Below are positions 37,761 through 46,331 of a stretch of DNA of 64,000 nt, piece after piece (positions within the stretch are counted from its first letter, which is position 1; each line of letters starts with the position of its first letter). The stretch covers positions 62,001 to 126,000 of the forward strand of contig NZ_JBHOQR010000023.1 of assembly GCF_042408815.1 (NCBI RefSeq), written 5' to 3'. Source of the DNA: Thermoflexus sp042408815. Its GTDB lineage: Bacteria; Chloroflexota; Anaerolineae; Thermoflexales; Thermoflexaceae. The notes beneath the pieces are model-generated. The model made no database searches, had not been told where the DNA came from, and saw only the letters and a program-made list of their open reading frames with translations. The position numbers were made by a program, and so were the translations under genes.

Positions 37761-38441
37761 ATGGGGCAGAAAGGCCCGCTGCGCTGGCGGGGCGGCCACG
37801 GATGGCTGGTGCTGTGTGGGGGAGAGGAGGCGGAAGAGGTGCACCGGATGGCGATGGCCCGGAGCGCCCCTGAAGGCCTGGTGGTGGTGGTCATGGCCGC
37901 CGCCGAAGATCCGGAACGCGCTCAGCGATATGAACGGCAGTATCGAGAATGGGGAAGCTCTCCATGCCGAGTGCTCACCCTTCGCTCTCGAGAAGAAGCC
38001 TTCCAGACCGCTCATGCCCGCCTGCTCCTGGATGCCCGTCTGATCCTGATCGCCGATGGGGATGTGCGACGCCTGCTGGAAACTTTCTTCGACACGCCTG
38101 CCCTTCAGGCGATGATCACCGCCTATCATTCCGGCGCGGTGGTGCTGGGGATCGGGGCGGGGGCCGAGGCCATGGGAACCTGGGTGCTGCGCTCCGGCTG
38201 GGAGGAAACGCTGGGGGCCTGGGGATGGTTGCCAGGCGCTTTCATCGTAAGCCACTACACACCGGGGGCTGCGCGGGCTCTTCAGGCGGCCCTTCACCGG
38301 CGACCCTTCGCTTACGGGATCGGCCTGGCGGAGGGCGCGGCCCTTGCCCTCGGCCCGGGCGATCAGATCGAGCGCTGGGGAGAGGGGGAGATCACCGTGA
38401 TCTTCGGAGCCCGCTGGCTGGATCGCGAGGAGGCTCGATGA
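37761..38441 (+). CDS. Peptidase S51 / cyanophycinase-like protein lacking the nucleophile serine
   Basis: A 226-residue protein with the layout of cyanophycinase/peptidase E (class I GATase-like fold): a GWLVLCGG start, VVVVMAAAEDPERAQRYERQY, ILIADGDVRRLLETF, and the elbow region VVLGIGAGAEAMG. Active S51 enzymes have G-T/N-S-A-G-A at that elbow. Here the position reads G-I-G-A-G-A, so the catalytic serine is replaced by glycine and hydrolysis is doubtful. SD GGGAGGAGG precedes ATG at 37761. The stop overlaps the next gene as ATGA, coupling it to a BtuF-like protein. Relationship inferred from motif layout; function unknown. Confidence 0.7.
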   Translation: MGQKGPLRWRGGHGWLVLCGGEEAEEVHRMAMARSAPEGLVVVVMAAAEDPERAQRYERQYREWGSSPCRVLTLRSREEAFQTAHARLLLDARLILIADGDVRRLLETFFDTPALQAMITAYHSGAVVLGIGAGAEAMGTWVLRSGWEETLGAWGWLPGAFIVSHYTPGAARALQAALHRRPFAYGIGLAEGAALALGPGDQIERWGEGEITVIFGARWLDREEAR

Positions 38442-39349
38442 GCTCCGAAATAAAGGCCCCTCTCTGGGATCTGGGGGGTCGTCCGTTTCGATCGGAGCGC
38501 CCCCTACGCCGAATCGTCTCCCTGGTGCCCAGTTTGACGGAGACCCTGTTCGATCTGGGGCTGGGGGATCGGGTGGTGGGGCGGACGGACTACTGCATCC
38601 ATCCGGCGGAGGCGCGATCGGTTCCCTCAGTGGGGGGGACGAAGAACCCGGATCTCGACCGGATCCTTGCGCTGCGACCGGACGTGGTGTTCGTCAATGT
38701 GGAAGAGAACCGGGAGGCGGACGCGCAGGCCCTGGCGGCCCGGGGGATCCCAGTGGCGGTGTCTTTCCCTCGTTCCGTGGTGGAAGCCCTCGCCCTCGTC
38801 CGGTATCTCACGGTGCTCTTCGGGATCCACCGTTCACCGGTGCTCGAGGAGCTGGAGACCTTGTGGGTGGCCTGTCAGCGGATGAATTCCGAGCAGCGCC
38901 CTCGGGTGTTCTGCCCTATCTGGAAGGATCCATGGATGACCTTCAACGCAGAGACATATGCCCACGACGTGCTGACCCAATGCGGGGGCGATAACGTCTT
39001 CGCGAGGCGCCGACGGCGGTATCCGCTGGCTGCGGATCTGAACCCGGAGATACCCGCTCGACCGGTTGCGCGGGATGACCGATATCCGCGCCTTTCGGAA
39101 GAGGAAATCCGGCGCGCAGCCCCCGAGCTGATTCTGCTCCCCAGCGAGCCGTATCCCTTCCGGCCGGAGGATGCGGAAACGGTCCGGGCATGCTTCGCGG
39201 ATACCCCCGCAGGACGGACCGGCCGCGTGCGCTGGATCGATGGAAGCCTGCTGTTCTGGCATGGCACCCGCCTGCGGCACGCCCTGCGGATCCTGCCTCC
39301 TATCCTTCAGGATGCCTTTGCCCCCGAGGACCGTTTGTCGGTCTGGTAG
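38438..39349 (+). CDS. BtuF/helical-backbone metal receptor-like protein without signal peptide
   Basis: A 303-residue protein of the ABC-type cobalamin/Fe-siderophore substrate-binding superfamily. It has RIVSLVPSLTETLFDLGLGDRVVG, RTDYCIHP, VGGTKNPDLDRILALRPDVVF, AYAHDVLTQCGGDNVFA and ELILLPSEPYPF. These match the cytosolic or lipid-anchored BtuF-like group. The N-terminus (MSSEIKAPLWDLGG) has no hydrophobic signal or lipobox, so it seems to stay in the cytoplasm unless another start applies. No permease or ATPase is adjacent. It is coupled by ATGA to the S51-like gene. A metal- or corrinoid-handling role is plausible but not shown. Confidence 0.78.
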   Translation: MSSEIKAPLWDLGGRPFRSERPLRRIVSLVPSLTETLFDLGLGDRVVGRTDYCIHPAEARSVPSVGGTKNPDLDRILALRPDVVFVNVEENREADAQALAARGIPVAVSFPRSVVEALALVRYLTVLFGIHRSPVLEELETLWVACQRMNSEQRPRVFCPIWKDPWMTFNAETYAHDVLTQCGGDNVFARRRRRYPLAADLNPEIPARPVARDDRYPRLSEEEIRRAAPELILLPSEPYPFRPEDAETVRACFADTPAGRTGRVRWIDGSLLFWHGTRLRHALRILPPILQDAFAPEDRLSVW

Positions 39350-39418
39350 GGAACATGGGTTCATGGAACCCGGACGCTTTGCGTAGCTCCTGCATTGAGC
39401 CATCAGGGTGCGAATGAA

Positions 39419-39985
39419 ATGAAACGACGTCTCATCGTGGGGATCAGTGGGGCCAGCGGGGTCATCTATGGGATCCGGCTGTTGGAGGTCCTGCGCCCGA
39501 ACCCGGAGATCGAGACCCACCTGATCCTCAGCCCGGCGGCCCGCCTCACCATTGTCCAGGAGACCGATTACACGGTCCGCCAGGTGATCGAGTTGGCGGA
39601 TGTCGTTCATGCCTTTCACGACATCGGGGCGGCCGTCGCCTCTGGATCCTTCCGGACGATGGGGATGGTGATCATTCCGTGCTCGATCAAGACGCTGGGG
39701 GCGATCGTCAGCGGCTACACCTCGGATTTGATGAGCCGGGCAGCAGATGTGACCTTAAAAGAGGGGCGGCCGCTGGTGCTGGTGGTGCGGGAAACCCCTC
39801 TGCATATCGGCCATCTGGACCTGATGCGAAGGGCGGCGCGGATGGGAGCGGTCATCATGCCGCCGGTCCCGGCTTTCTACGGCCGCCCCCGCACGATCCA
39901 GGACCTCATCGATCAAACGGTGGGGCGAGTGCTCCTGCGCCTGGGGATCGAGAACGATCTTTACGCGCGATGGAAGGAGGATTGA
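39419..39985 (+). CDS. ubiX: Flavin prenyltransferase UbiX
   Basis: A 188-residue flavoprotein that makes prenylated FMN for UbiD-type decarboxylases. The N-terminal FMN motif GISGASGVIYGIRLLEVL is present, with IGAAVASGSFRTMGMVIIP, the conserved PCSIKTLGAIVSGYT, and LVVRETPLH. The terminal MPPVPAFYGRP and DQTVGRVL complete the family pattern. ATG at 39419 is chosen because the N-terminal strand begins directly there; the frame opens eight codons earlier. No ubiD is in the window. A polyprenyl-phosphate sugar synthase follows six bases downstream. Confidence 0.94.
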   Translation: MKRRLIVGISGASGVIYGIRLLEVLRPNPEIETHLILSPAARLTIVQETDYTVRQVIELADVVHAFHDIGAAVASGSFRTMGMVIIPCSIKTLGAIVSGYTSDLMSRAADVTLKEGRPLVLVVRETPLHIGHLDLMRRAARMGAVIMPPVPAFYGRPRTIQDLIDQTVGRVLLRLGIENDLYARWKED

Positions 39986-39991
39986 GAAGCG

Positions 39992-40729
39992 ATGACGAGA
40001 ACCATGGTGGTGGTTCCCACTTACAACGAAGCTGATAATCTGCCCCGCTTGGTGGAGGCGTTGCTCGGGCTGAACCTGCCGGATTTGCAGATCTTGGTGG
40101 TGGATGATCGGTCCCCCGATGGGACAGGCGAGGTCGCGGAGGCCATGGCCCGGGCCCACCCGGGCCGCCTGATGGTGGTGCACCGGGATGGCCCTCGGGG
40201 CCTGGGACCCGCCTATCTGGAGGGTTTCCGGTGCGCCTTGCAAATCGGCGCGGAAGCGATCATCCAGATGGATGCGGATCTTTCCCATCCTCCCTCGGCG
40301 ATCCCCCGGATGCTAGAGCGGATGGCCGATTATCACGTGGTGGTTGGATCCCGCTATGTGCCGGGAGGACGGGTGGATCCCCGCTGGGGGCCTGGACGCT
40401 ACTGGCTGAGCCGCGGGGGAAATTTCTACGCCCGCGCCATCCTGGGGCTTCAGGTCCGGGACGCGACGGCCGGTTTCAAATGCTGGCGCCGGGATGCCCT
40501 GGCGCATATGCCCCTGCATCGGGTGCGATCCAACGGATATATCTTCCAGGTGGAGATGGCCTACATCGCACAGCGGCTGGGCTATCGGGTGTGTGAGATC
40601 CCGATTTTCTTCGAGGATCGACGGGTAGGGCGTTCGAAGATGAACTGGCGGATTAAGATCGAGGCGGCCTTGCGAGTCTGGGAGCTCCGCTGGCGTTATC
40701 GAGATCTGAAGCCGATCTCCTTGGGCTGA
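39992..40729 (+). CDS. Polyprenol-phosphate mannosyltransferase (DPM1-like GT2)
   Basis: A 245-residue GT2 enzyme that moves mannose (or another hexose) from a GDP/UDP donor to polyprenyl phosphate at the cytoplasmic face. Motifs: VVPTYNEADNLPRLVEAL, VVDDRSPDGTGE, the metal-binding IIQMDADLSHPP, VVGSRYVPGG, DATAGFKCWRRDAL, GYIFQVEMAY and FEDRRVGRSKM. It lacks the C-terminal membrane helices of long forms, like the single-domain DPM1 type. Its product is the donor class used by GT39 proteins, so it is a likely partner of the 3.7-29 kb array. SD GGAGG lies just upstream within the ubiX end. Confidence 0.93.
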   Translation: MTRTMVVVPTYNEADNLPRLVEALLGLNLPDLQILVVDDRSPDGTGEVAEAMARAHPGRLMVVHRDGPRGLGPAYLEGFRCALQIGAEAIIQMDADLSHPPSAIPRMLERMADYHVVVGSRYVPGGRVDPRWGPGRYWLSRGGNFYARAILGLQVRDATAGFKCWRRDALAHMPLHRVRSNGYIFQVEMAYIAQRLGYRVCEIPIFFEDRRVGRSKMNWRIKIEAALRVWELRWRYRDLKPISLG

Positions 40730-40880
40730 AACCTGCACAGCGGGCGCCGTCGGCCCCCCTGCGGCTTTTGGAGGTCAGGCGGGATGCCTTTGGGCGCTGC
40801 CCATTCCCTGAAATCCGCTGCGATCTGGCACGAAGATCCCAAGCCTTCCCCTTGACCGATCTCTGAAACCCGAAAAGGCC

Positions 40881-41171
40881 ATGAGCGGAGATCCGGTTCG
40901 CTTCGCCCGAGCCCTGGCGGATAACCATCGGCAGCAGATCCTGCGGCTGTTGTGGGGCCGTGAGCTCTGCGTGCGGGATCTGGTCCAGGCCCTGGGTCTT
41001 TCCCAGCCTGCCGTCTCGCATCATCTCCGCGTCTTGCAGCAGGCAGGGCTCCTTCGCGCTCGAGAGGCGGGACGTCAGACATTTTACACTCTGGATCCAG
41101 AGGCCTTGGAGCGCGGCTTGCGGGCGTTGCGGCTAGCCCTCCGGCCGGTTCGTCGGAAGGGGCGACGGTGA
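40881..41171 (+). CDS. ArsR-family winged-helix transcriptional regulator
   Basis: A 96-residue DNA-binding protein with a complete ArsR-type winged helix: ALADNHRQQILRLLW, the helix-turn-helix LCVRDLVQALGLSQPAVSHHL, RVLQQAGLLRAREAGRQTFY. There is one cysteine (C35), just before the recognition region, and no ELCVCDL-type metal pair, so the effector is not evident. It lies alone between the GT2 gene and the convergent ABC ATPase. No palindromic operator was recognised in the 150 bases upstream. Confidence 0.9.
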   Translation: MSGDPVRFARALADNHRQQILRLLWGRELCVRDLVQALGLSQPAVSHHLRVLQQAGLLRAREAGRQTFYTLDPEALERGLRALRLALRPVRRKGRR

Positions 41172-41225
41172 TGGGGACGGCCAGCAAGACGGGGTCCTCT
41201 TCCCGATCGCTTAGGAGTGGGATCC

Positions 41226-42293
41226 TCAGATGGATTGCGGATCCTCCACGGGCCAGATCACGACGTCCTCCGCCGGAACGGTGATGGAAAGCCGTTCTCC
41301 CGGGCGGGCCTCGATAGTGTTCGCGGGGAAAAGCCAGCGAAGGCGCTCTGTCCCGATCTGCATCCATATTTCCACATAAAGCCCCCGGAAGGAACGGGCA
41401 ACCACTTCGCCGGCGAGCACATTGGCATGGTCTGACGGGTTCGATCGAGGGGTGTGGCGGATCAGGATCCGGGCTCGAGCATGCGGCGAAATGGGTCCCC
41501 TAGGCCGGCCCTGCAAGATCCCGAGGGGTGTCCAGACCTGAGCGATGGCCCCCGGAGTAAGCACACGGCCCTCCAGGAAGGTGCCTAAATCCAGAAAACG
41601 CGCCACGAAGGGTGTGGCCGGATCCTGATATAACACCTCCGGCGGGCCGATTTGCTCGATCCTTCCCTGGTGGAGGATCAGCACCCGATCCGCCACGGCC
41701 ATCGCCTCGCTCTGATCGTGGGTGACATAGAGAGCGGTCATCCGTTCGGCCTTCAAGAGCTCCCGGATCTCCCTCATCAGCTGCTCCCGCAGCGCCCAAT
41801 CCAGGGATCCCAGGGGTTCATCCAGCAGCAGGACCGCGGGCCGCGGAGCCAGACTGCGAGCCAGGGCGACCCGCTGCTTCTCCCCCCCAGAGAGGGTGTG
41901 GACCTCGCGCGACTCATAACCGGGTAGCCCGACCTGATTCAATAGGGCGCGCACGCGCTCCCGGATCTCCAGCTCTGGAAGCCGCTGCATGCGCAATCCG
42001 AAGGCGATGTTTTCAAAAACATTCAAATGGGGGAAGAGCGCGTATTCCTGGAACATCAAGCCGATTCGACGGCGGTGTGGAGGGACGCCCGAAAGGTCCT
42101 GGCCATCCAGGAAGATCTGCCCCTCATCGGGGGGCTCCAGGCCCGCGATCAGGCGCAGGAGCGTGCTTTTCCCGCTCCCGCTGGGGCCCAGGATCCCCAT
42201 GATCTCCTCATCGGCGACTTCGAATGTGACATGATCGAGGGCCACCTGAGGACCGTAGCGACGGGTCAATCGGATAATTTTCAGGTGAGGCAT
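41226..42293 (-). CDS. ABC transporter ATPase with TOBE domain (PotA/FbpC/CysA type)
   Basis: A 355-residue nucleotide-binding subunit. Walker A GPSGSGKST, Q-loop MFQEYALFPHL, signature LSGGEKQR, Walker B LLLDEPLGSLD and the switch histidine in VTHDQSEAM are all intact, so it should hydrolyse ATP. The C-terminal ~110 residues are TOBE-like (EIWMQIGTERLRWLFP, PAEDVVIWP). The family serves importers for polyamines, iron, sulfate, molybdate or sugars. No permease or binding protein is adjacent, so the substrate is unknown and it may be shared by remote permeases. panE is upstream on the same strand. Confidence 0.92.
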   Translation of the reverse strand: MPHLKIIRLTRRYGPQVALDHVTFEVADEEIMGILGPSGSGKSTLLRLIAGLEPPDEGQIFLDGQDLSGVPPHRRRIGLMFQEYALFPHLNVFENIAFGLRMQRLPELEIRERVRALLNQVGLPGYESREVHTLSGGEKQRVALARSLAPRPAVLLLDEPLGSLDWALREQLMREIRELLKAERMTALYVTHDQSEAMAVADRVLILHQGRIEQIGPPEVLYQDPATPFVARFLDLGTFLEGRVLTPGAIAQVWTPLGILQGRPRGPISPHARARILIRHTPRSNPSDHANVLAGEVVARSFRGLYVEIWMQIGTERLRWLFPANTIEARPGERLSITVPAEDVVIWPVEDPQSI

Positions 42294-42344
42294 CGGCTCT
42301 TCGGATTCCTCTCTCCCCGGTTTTTCAGGACGCCGCGCGTTCTA

Positions 42345-43409
42345 TCAGCCTGGGACCGATAGCCCTATCCGCTCCAGCAACGCGGTGACGTTGTCGCACC
42401 ATGCGGCCCGATCCTCCCGGCCCTCGCTCAGATCCTTGAGGATGCCGGCGAGGGCGTCGTGGATCGGTGTGGGCACTCCGACTCGAGCCCCGTAGCGCGC
42501 CACCGCGCCGCAGTAAGCCTCGATCTCCAGCCGGGCCCCCCGTTGCAGATCCTGGTGTAGGGAGGGAAGTTTCCCTCCCCGTCCCCACGCCCCCATGAAA
42601 GCCAGCAGCGGTCGAACGACAGAGGCAGGCCCCCAGCGCATCGCCCATGCCAGCAGCGGGATCGGATATCCGGGAAGCGAAACGGGTCGTAAGCCCAACG
42701 CGCGCATGACCGCAAGGGCTTCCCGAAACGCCGCCCGCTCCACCGCGAAGGTCCGGGGATCCCGGAGCACCCGCTCCGTGGGCCAGTCCAGGATCGCACA
42801 GGTGGCGTTGGCGATGAGGTTGAGCAACAGCTTGGACCACTTCATCGCCTGGGGGTCCGGGTAGAGACGGGTGGAGAAGCCAGCCAGCTGCAGGATCGCC
42901 TGCCACTCTCGCAGATCCTGAATCGGAGCCATGGGAGCCAGGCCTAATCCACCGCGGGTCCGTTCCAGCCGGACGATCCCTGGCGCGACGGTGGAGAGGG
43001 GCTGGGTGAGGGCCCCCGCCACGACACGGTCGGCCCCGAACGCGGCGGCCAGCCGGGCTTCCCCGTCGACGCCGTTCTGCCAGCAGAACAGCAGCGCAGA
43101 ACGCCATCCCTGGCGCTGGATCGCGGCGATGGCTGCTTCCGTATCGTAAGCCTTCACGGTGAGAAAGATAGCATCCACCTCCGAAGGGATGGCATCCAGA
43201 TCCGGGATGGCGTGGGGCTGGGTGGTCAGCTGCAACCCATCGGGGCGCAGGAGGATCAACCCATGGCGTCGGATGGCCTCGACCACAGCGGGGCGGCCGA
43301 GGAGGATCACCTCATGGCCGAAGGCGCTCAGCATCGCCCCCAGATATCCTCCGACCGCTCCTGCGCCGAAGACCAGGATCCGTCGGGCGGGAAGGGGTTT
43401 CACCGACAT
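42345..43409 (-). CDS. panE: 2-dehydropantoate 2-reductase (ketopantoate reductase)
   Basis: A 354-residue NADPH enzyme that reduces ketopantoate to pantoate for CoA synthesis. The N-terminal Rossmann motif is ILVFGAGAVGGYLGAML. FLTVKAYDTEAAI and CWQNGVDGEARLAAAFG follow, then the catalytic lysine region MKWSKLLLNLIANA and the C-terminal domain. It is somewhat longer than E. coli PanE (about 300) because of loop and C-terminal extensions. Related reductases act on other 2-oxo acids, so the substrate is family-inferred. It follows tpiA after seven bases. Confidence 0.88.
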   Translation of the reverse strand: MSVKPLPARRILVFGAGAVGGYLGAMLSAFGHEVILLGRPAVVEAIRRHGLILLRPDGLQLTTQPHAIPDLDAIPSEVDAIFLTVKAYDTEAAIAAIQRQGWRSALLFCWQNGVDGEARLAAAFGADRVVAGALTQPLSTVAPGIVRLERTRGGLGLAPMAPIQDLREWQAILQLAGFSTRLYPDPQAMKWSKLLLNLIANATCAILDWPTERVLRDPRTFAVERAAFREALAVMRALGLRPVSLPGYPIPLLAWAMRWGPASVVRPLLAFMGAWGRGGKLPSLHQDLQRGARLEIEAYCGAVARYGARVGVPTPIHDALAGILKDLSEGREDRAAWCDNVTALLERIGLSVPG

Positions 43410-43416
43410 GACGAGC

Positions 43417-44181
43417 TCAGGCCTTCACCCGCGCCGTCTCATGGATGATCCCTAGGAACGTCTCCGCCTTCAGGCTCGCCCCGCCCACCAACGCTCCGTC
43501 GATGGTGGGGCGACTGACGAATTCCGCGATGTTCTCGGGGGTCACGCTCCCTCCATAAAGGACGCGCACCTGTTGCGCGACTTCTGACCCGAAGAGCTCT
43601 TCCAGGGTTCCTCGAACCCAATGCCGGATCACCTCCTCCGCATCCGCTCCGGTGGCCGCCCGGCCGGTCCCAATGGCCCAGACGGGCTCATAGGCGATGA
43701 CGAGGCGGGCAGCCTGCCCCGGCGAGAGCCCTTCCAGCGCGCGTCGGGTCTGGGTGGCCACCACGGTTCCGGTCTCCCCGGCTTCGCGCTGAGCTAGCGT
43801 CTCCCCCACGCAGAGAATGGGGGTCAGGCTGTGGCGCAGGGCGGCAAGGACTTTGCGGCGGATCATCTCATCATCTTCATGGAAATACTGTCGGCGTTCC
43901 GAGTGGCCGATGATCACATATCGGCACCACTCCTTCAGCATCACCGGGGAGATCTCCCCGGTGAAGGCCCCGGCGTCCTCCCAGTGAACGTTCTGGGCTC
44001 CCACAAGGATTGAGGAGCCCTGCAGCACGGCGTGAACAGCAGGGATCGCCGTGAAGGGAGGGCAGAGCACGACTTCCACTGTTTGGGTCCGGAGGCCTTC
44101 TCGGATCGCCCGGGCCAGCGCTTGCCCCTCTGCGGCTGTCTTGTTCATCTTCCAGTTCCCGGCGATCAGTGGTTGTCGCAT
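43417..44181 (-). CDS. tpiA: Triosephosphate isomerase
   Basis: A 254-residue TIM barrel interconverting dihydroxyacetone phosphate and glyceraldehyde 3-phosphate. It has the start RQPLIAGNWKMNKT with catalytic Lys (after Asn), VIIGHSERRQYF (catalytic His), AYEPVWAIGTGRAAT (catalytic Glu) and RVLYGGSVTPENIAEF with the phosphate loop. ATG at 44181 follows GAGGTGG. The frame stays open further upstream but that segment shows no similarity. It is the first gene of tpiA-panE-ABC ATPase. Confidence 0.97.
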   Translation of the reverse strand: MRQPLIAGNWKMNKTAAEGQALARAIREGLRTQTVEVVLCPPFTAIPAVHAVLQGSSILVGAQNVHWEDAGAFTGEISPVMLKEWCRYVIIGHSERRQYFHEDDEMIRRKVLAALRHSLTPILCVGETLAQREAGETGTVVATQTRRALEGLSPGQAARLVIAYEPVWAIGTGRAATGADAEEVIRHWVRGTLEELFGSEVAQQVRVLYGGSVTPENIAEFVSRPTIDGALVGGASLKAETFLGIIHETARVKA

Positions 44182-44558
44182 CGTCCACCTCGCCCGATGA
44201 GACAGCGAATGAGGAAAGCTCCCGTTTTCTTGCCATGTCGCTGGAAGGCGGGTTTGGGAGATTGTTCGCCTCCGCGCTGAGAAAGACGAAGTTGTCTTCA
44301 GGATTCTGCGCGGAATCCGGAAAACGCTTCCGCTCCTCGCTGATGAGAGCCCCCACGGGGAAGTCCGGTGTGTCCCTTCTGCCCCCTCTATTTTATCGGG
44401 TCCCCGGTTTTTCAATCGCTCGGCGAGGATTTCAAGGCCGGGCATGAGGCCCTCGGCGCCCTGCACCGCGCGAATGCTCCCCCCAAGAAGCTTAGATCCG
44501 AGGGGGGAACCACCCGCAGCGCGCCATCCCCTGAAGAAAGCGGAGCCCCCAGTGTTCA
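44182..44558. other. Intergenic region upstream of tpiA and phhB
   Basis: About 375 bases between divergent genes. Minus-strand TAAAAT (44395-44390) with TTGAAA (44415-44410) could be the tpiA promoter, but the spacing of 14 bases is short. No RNA gene or reliable ORF was recognised. Confidence 0.4.
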
Positions 44559-44587
44559 TTGACGCGCTCCCGTTTTGGTGCTAATTT
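44559..44587 (+). promoter_or_regulatory. Sigma-70 promoter for phhB
   Basis: TTGACG at 44559-44564 and TAATTT at 44582-44587 have the ideal 17-base spacer. The gene start at 44700 leaves a leader of about 105 bases. An in-frame ATG at 44592 would be leaderless and is not favoured. Confidence 0.6.
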
Positions 44588-44699
44588 AGCAATGGGAGGA
44601 CGTTTTCATTATCCCCTTTCCGCATCTCGAAGGGCCGCGGTCAAGGAACCACCCGGTTTTCCAGATTCAAGCTTTCGGCGAAATCGTGAGGGGCGCAGG

Positions 44700-45059
44700 A
44701 TGAAGCTGGAAGAGATGAAATGCGTTCCGTGTCGAGGCGATGAGCCCCCCCTGACCGAAGCGGAGATCATGGCCTTGCTTCCCAGCGTTCCGGAATGGCA
44801 GGTGGTCGTCCGGGATGGTATCCCTCAGCTGGAAAGGACCTTCCGTTTTTCGAATTTCCGAGAGGCGCTGGAGTTCACGCGGGAGGTGGGGGAGCTGGCG
44901 GAGAGCGAGGGACATCATCCGGTGCTGGTGACCCGCTGGGGCCGGGTGACCGTGACCTGGTGGACGCATAAGATCCGCGGGTTGCATCGGAATGATTTCA
45001 TCATGGCCGCGAAAACCGATGCCCTCTACCGGAAGAGGATTCTTTCAGAACCGACATGA
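44700..45059 (+). CDS. phhB: Pterin-4a-carbinolamine dehydratase
   Basis: A 119-residue PCD/DCoH-family protein that dehydrates 4a-hydroxytetrahydropterin. The active-site cluster SEGHHPVL (two His) and the strand-helix motif TVTWWTHKIRGLHRNDFIMA (Trp, His, Asp) match the family. ATG at 44700 follows GAGGGG. The frame is open upstream without family similarity. No aromatic amino acid hydroxylase is in the window, so it may serve molybdopterin or another pterin pathway. Confidence 0.9.
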   Translation: MKLEEMKCVPCRGDEPPLTEAEIMALLPSVPEWQVVVRDGIPQLERTFRFSNFREALEFTREVGELAESEGHHPVLVTRWGRVTVTWWTHKIRGLHRNDFIMAAKTDALYRKRILSEPT

Positions 45060-45149
45060 GCGGTTCTTCCCTGTCGTCCGGAGGCCATGTTCTGTCGATG
45101 CCCCGCGAAAGCGTTGTGAGAAGAGCCTCACAAACAGGATGGGGATGGG

Positions 45150-46331
45150 ATGGCGGAAACGATCCTGGTCGTCGATGATGATTTGCAGGCGGTGAAGCTG
45201 ATCGGCCTGATCCTCCAGCGCAAGGGGTATCGGATCATCCCGGCGACCAGCGGCGCGCAGGCGCTGGCCAGGGCGGAGATCGAGCAGCCCGATCTGATCA
45301 TCCTGGATGTGATGATGCCGGGTATGGATGGGCTGGAGGTTTGCCGGCGCCTGCGGGCGAACCCGAAAACCTCCGGGATCCCGATCCTGATGTTCACGGC
45401 GAAGACCGCCGTGGCAGATAAGATCGCTGGCTTCCAGGCGGGCGCGGACGATTACCTGACCAAGCCAGTGCATCCGGCGGAGCTGATCTCCCGAGTGGAG
45501 GCCCTGTTGCAGCGCGCGGCCCGCCTGAAGGCCGAGGCGACCGCCAGGATCCAGGCGGCCACGATCGGTTTCCTGGGCGTGAAGGGCGGGGTGGGAACTT
45601 CCACCGTGGCGCTGAACACTGCGGTCGTCCTCGCCCAGGGAGCCGGCCACCTCCCCCCAGCGGTCCGAACGCCCCCTCCGGATTTCCGCTATCCTCGAGT
45701 GGTCCTGGCCGATCTGGCCCCGCATGGGGGGTTGGCCTGCCTGCTTCGGCTCTCCCAGGCCCTGGGGCTGCCGAATGTCCTGGCCTACCCGCCCCAGGAG
45801 CTGGATCCCCTGACGATCGAGAAATATCTCACGCGCCATGTCAGCGGGTTGCGGATGTTGCTCGCTCCCTATATGCCACGGCCGGTAGTGTTCTCTGCCG
45901 CCCCCATTCGCACCCTGGCCCGCCATCTGGCATCGCTGGGGGACTACGTGCTCTTTGAAATGGGGCATACCCTGGATGACGGAGCTCGGGCGTTGCTGGG
46001 GGAGCTGCGTTATCTCGTGCTGGTTATGGAGCCAACCTCTCTGGCTTTAGTCCATGCCCGTGAGGTCATCTCGATGTTATCCCAGCTCGGGTGGGTTGCC
46101 CAGCAACTCGGTCTGGTGGTGGTGAACCGTGCGGTCTCCGGGGTCGCCCTGACCCGACGGCAGATTGAGGAGGCGCTTTCCATTGAGCCGATCGGCTTCC
46201 TCTCCCCGGCTCCTGAGCTGGCCCATCAGGCCGTCGATCAGGGGGTCCCCATCGTCATGCTGCAGCCGGATGGCCTGCTGGCGGAACAGTTCCGCGAGCT
46301 GGCCCGACGTCTGGTAGCGCTCACGAGGTGA
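45150..46331 (+). CDS. Receiver domain fused to CpaE/TadZ-like ATPase
   Basis: A 393-residue fusion. Residues 4-120 form a complete CheY-like receiver: acidic pair in ILVVDDD, phosphoacceptor in LIILDVMMPG, Thr in FTAKTA and Lys in YLTKPVHP. From about 140 a MinD/ParA-type domain begins with FLGVKGGVGTSTVALNTA, the CpaE variant that keeps the signature Lys but lacks the usual P-loop Lys-Thr. It has LADLAPHGGLA and EMGHTLDD further on. CpaE/TadZ proteins position type IVc (Tad/Flp) pilus machinery. The gene overlaps the endonuclease V start (GTGA). It is the only intact gene of the pilus-like set here. Confidence 0.85.
   Translation: MAETILVVDDDLQAVKLIGLILQRKGYRIIPATSGAQALARAEIEQPDLIILDVMMPGMDGLEVCRRLRANPKTSGIPILMFTAKTAVADKIAGFQAGADDYLTKPVHPAELISRVEALLQRAARLKAEATARIQAATIGFLGVKGGVGTSTVALNTAVVLAQGAGHLPPAVRTPPPDFRYPRVVLADLAPHGGLACLLRLSQALGLPNVLAYPPQELDPLTIEKYLTRHVSGLRMLLAPYMPRPVVFSAAPIRTLARHLASLGDYVLFEMGHTLDDGARALLGELRYLVLVMEPTSLALVHAREVISMLSQLGWVAQQLGLVVVNRAVSGVALTRRQIEEALSIEPIGFLSPAPELAHQAVDQGVPIVMLQPDGLLAEQFRELARRLVALTR

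Noticed and set aside
44592..44700. In-frame N-terminal extension of phhB from ATG 44592
   Set aside because: It would start at or before the predicted transcription start and has no PCD similarity; ATG 44700 has an SD.
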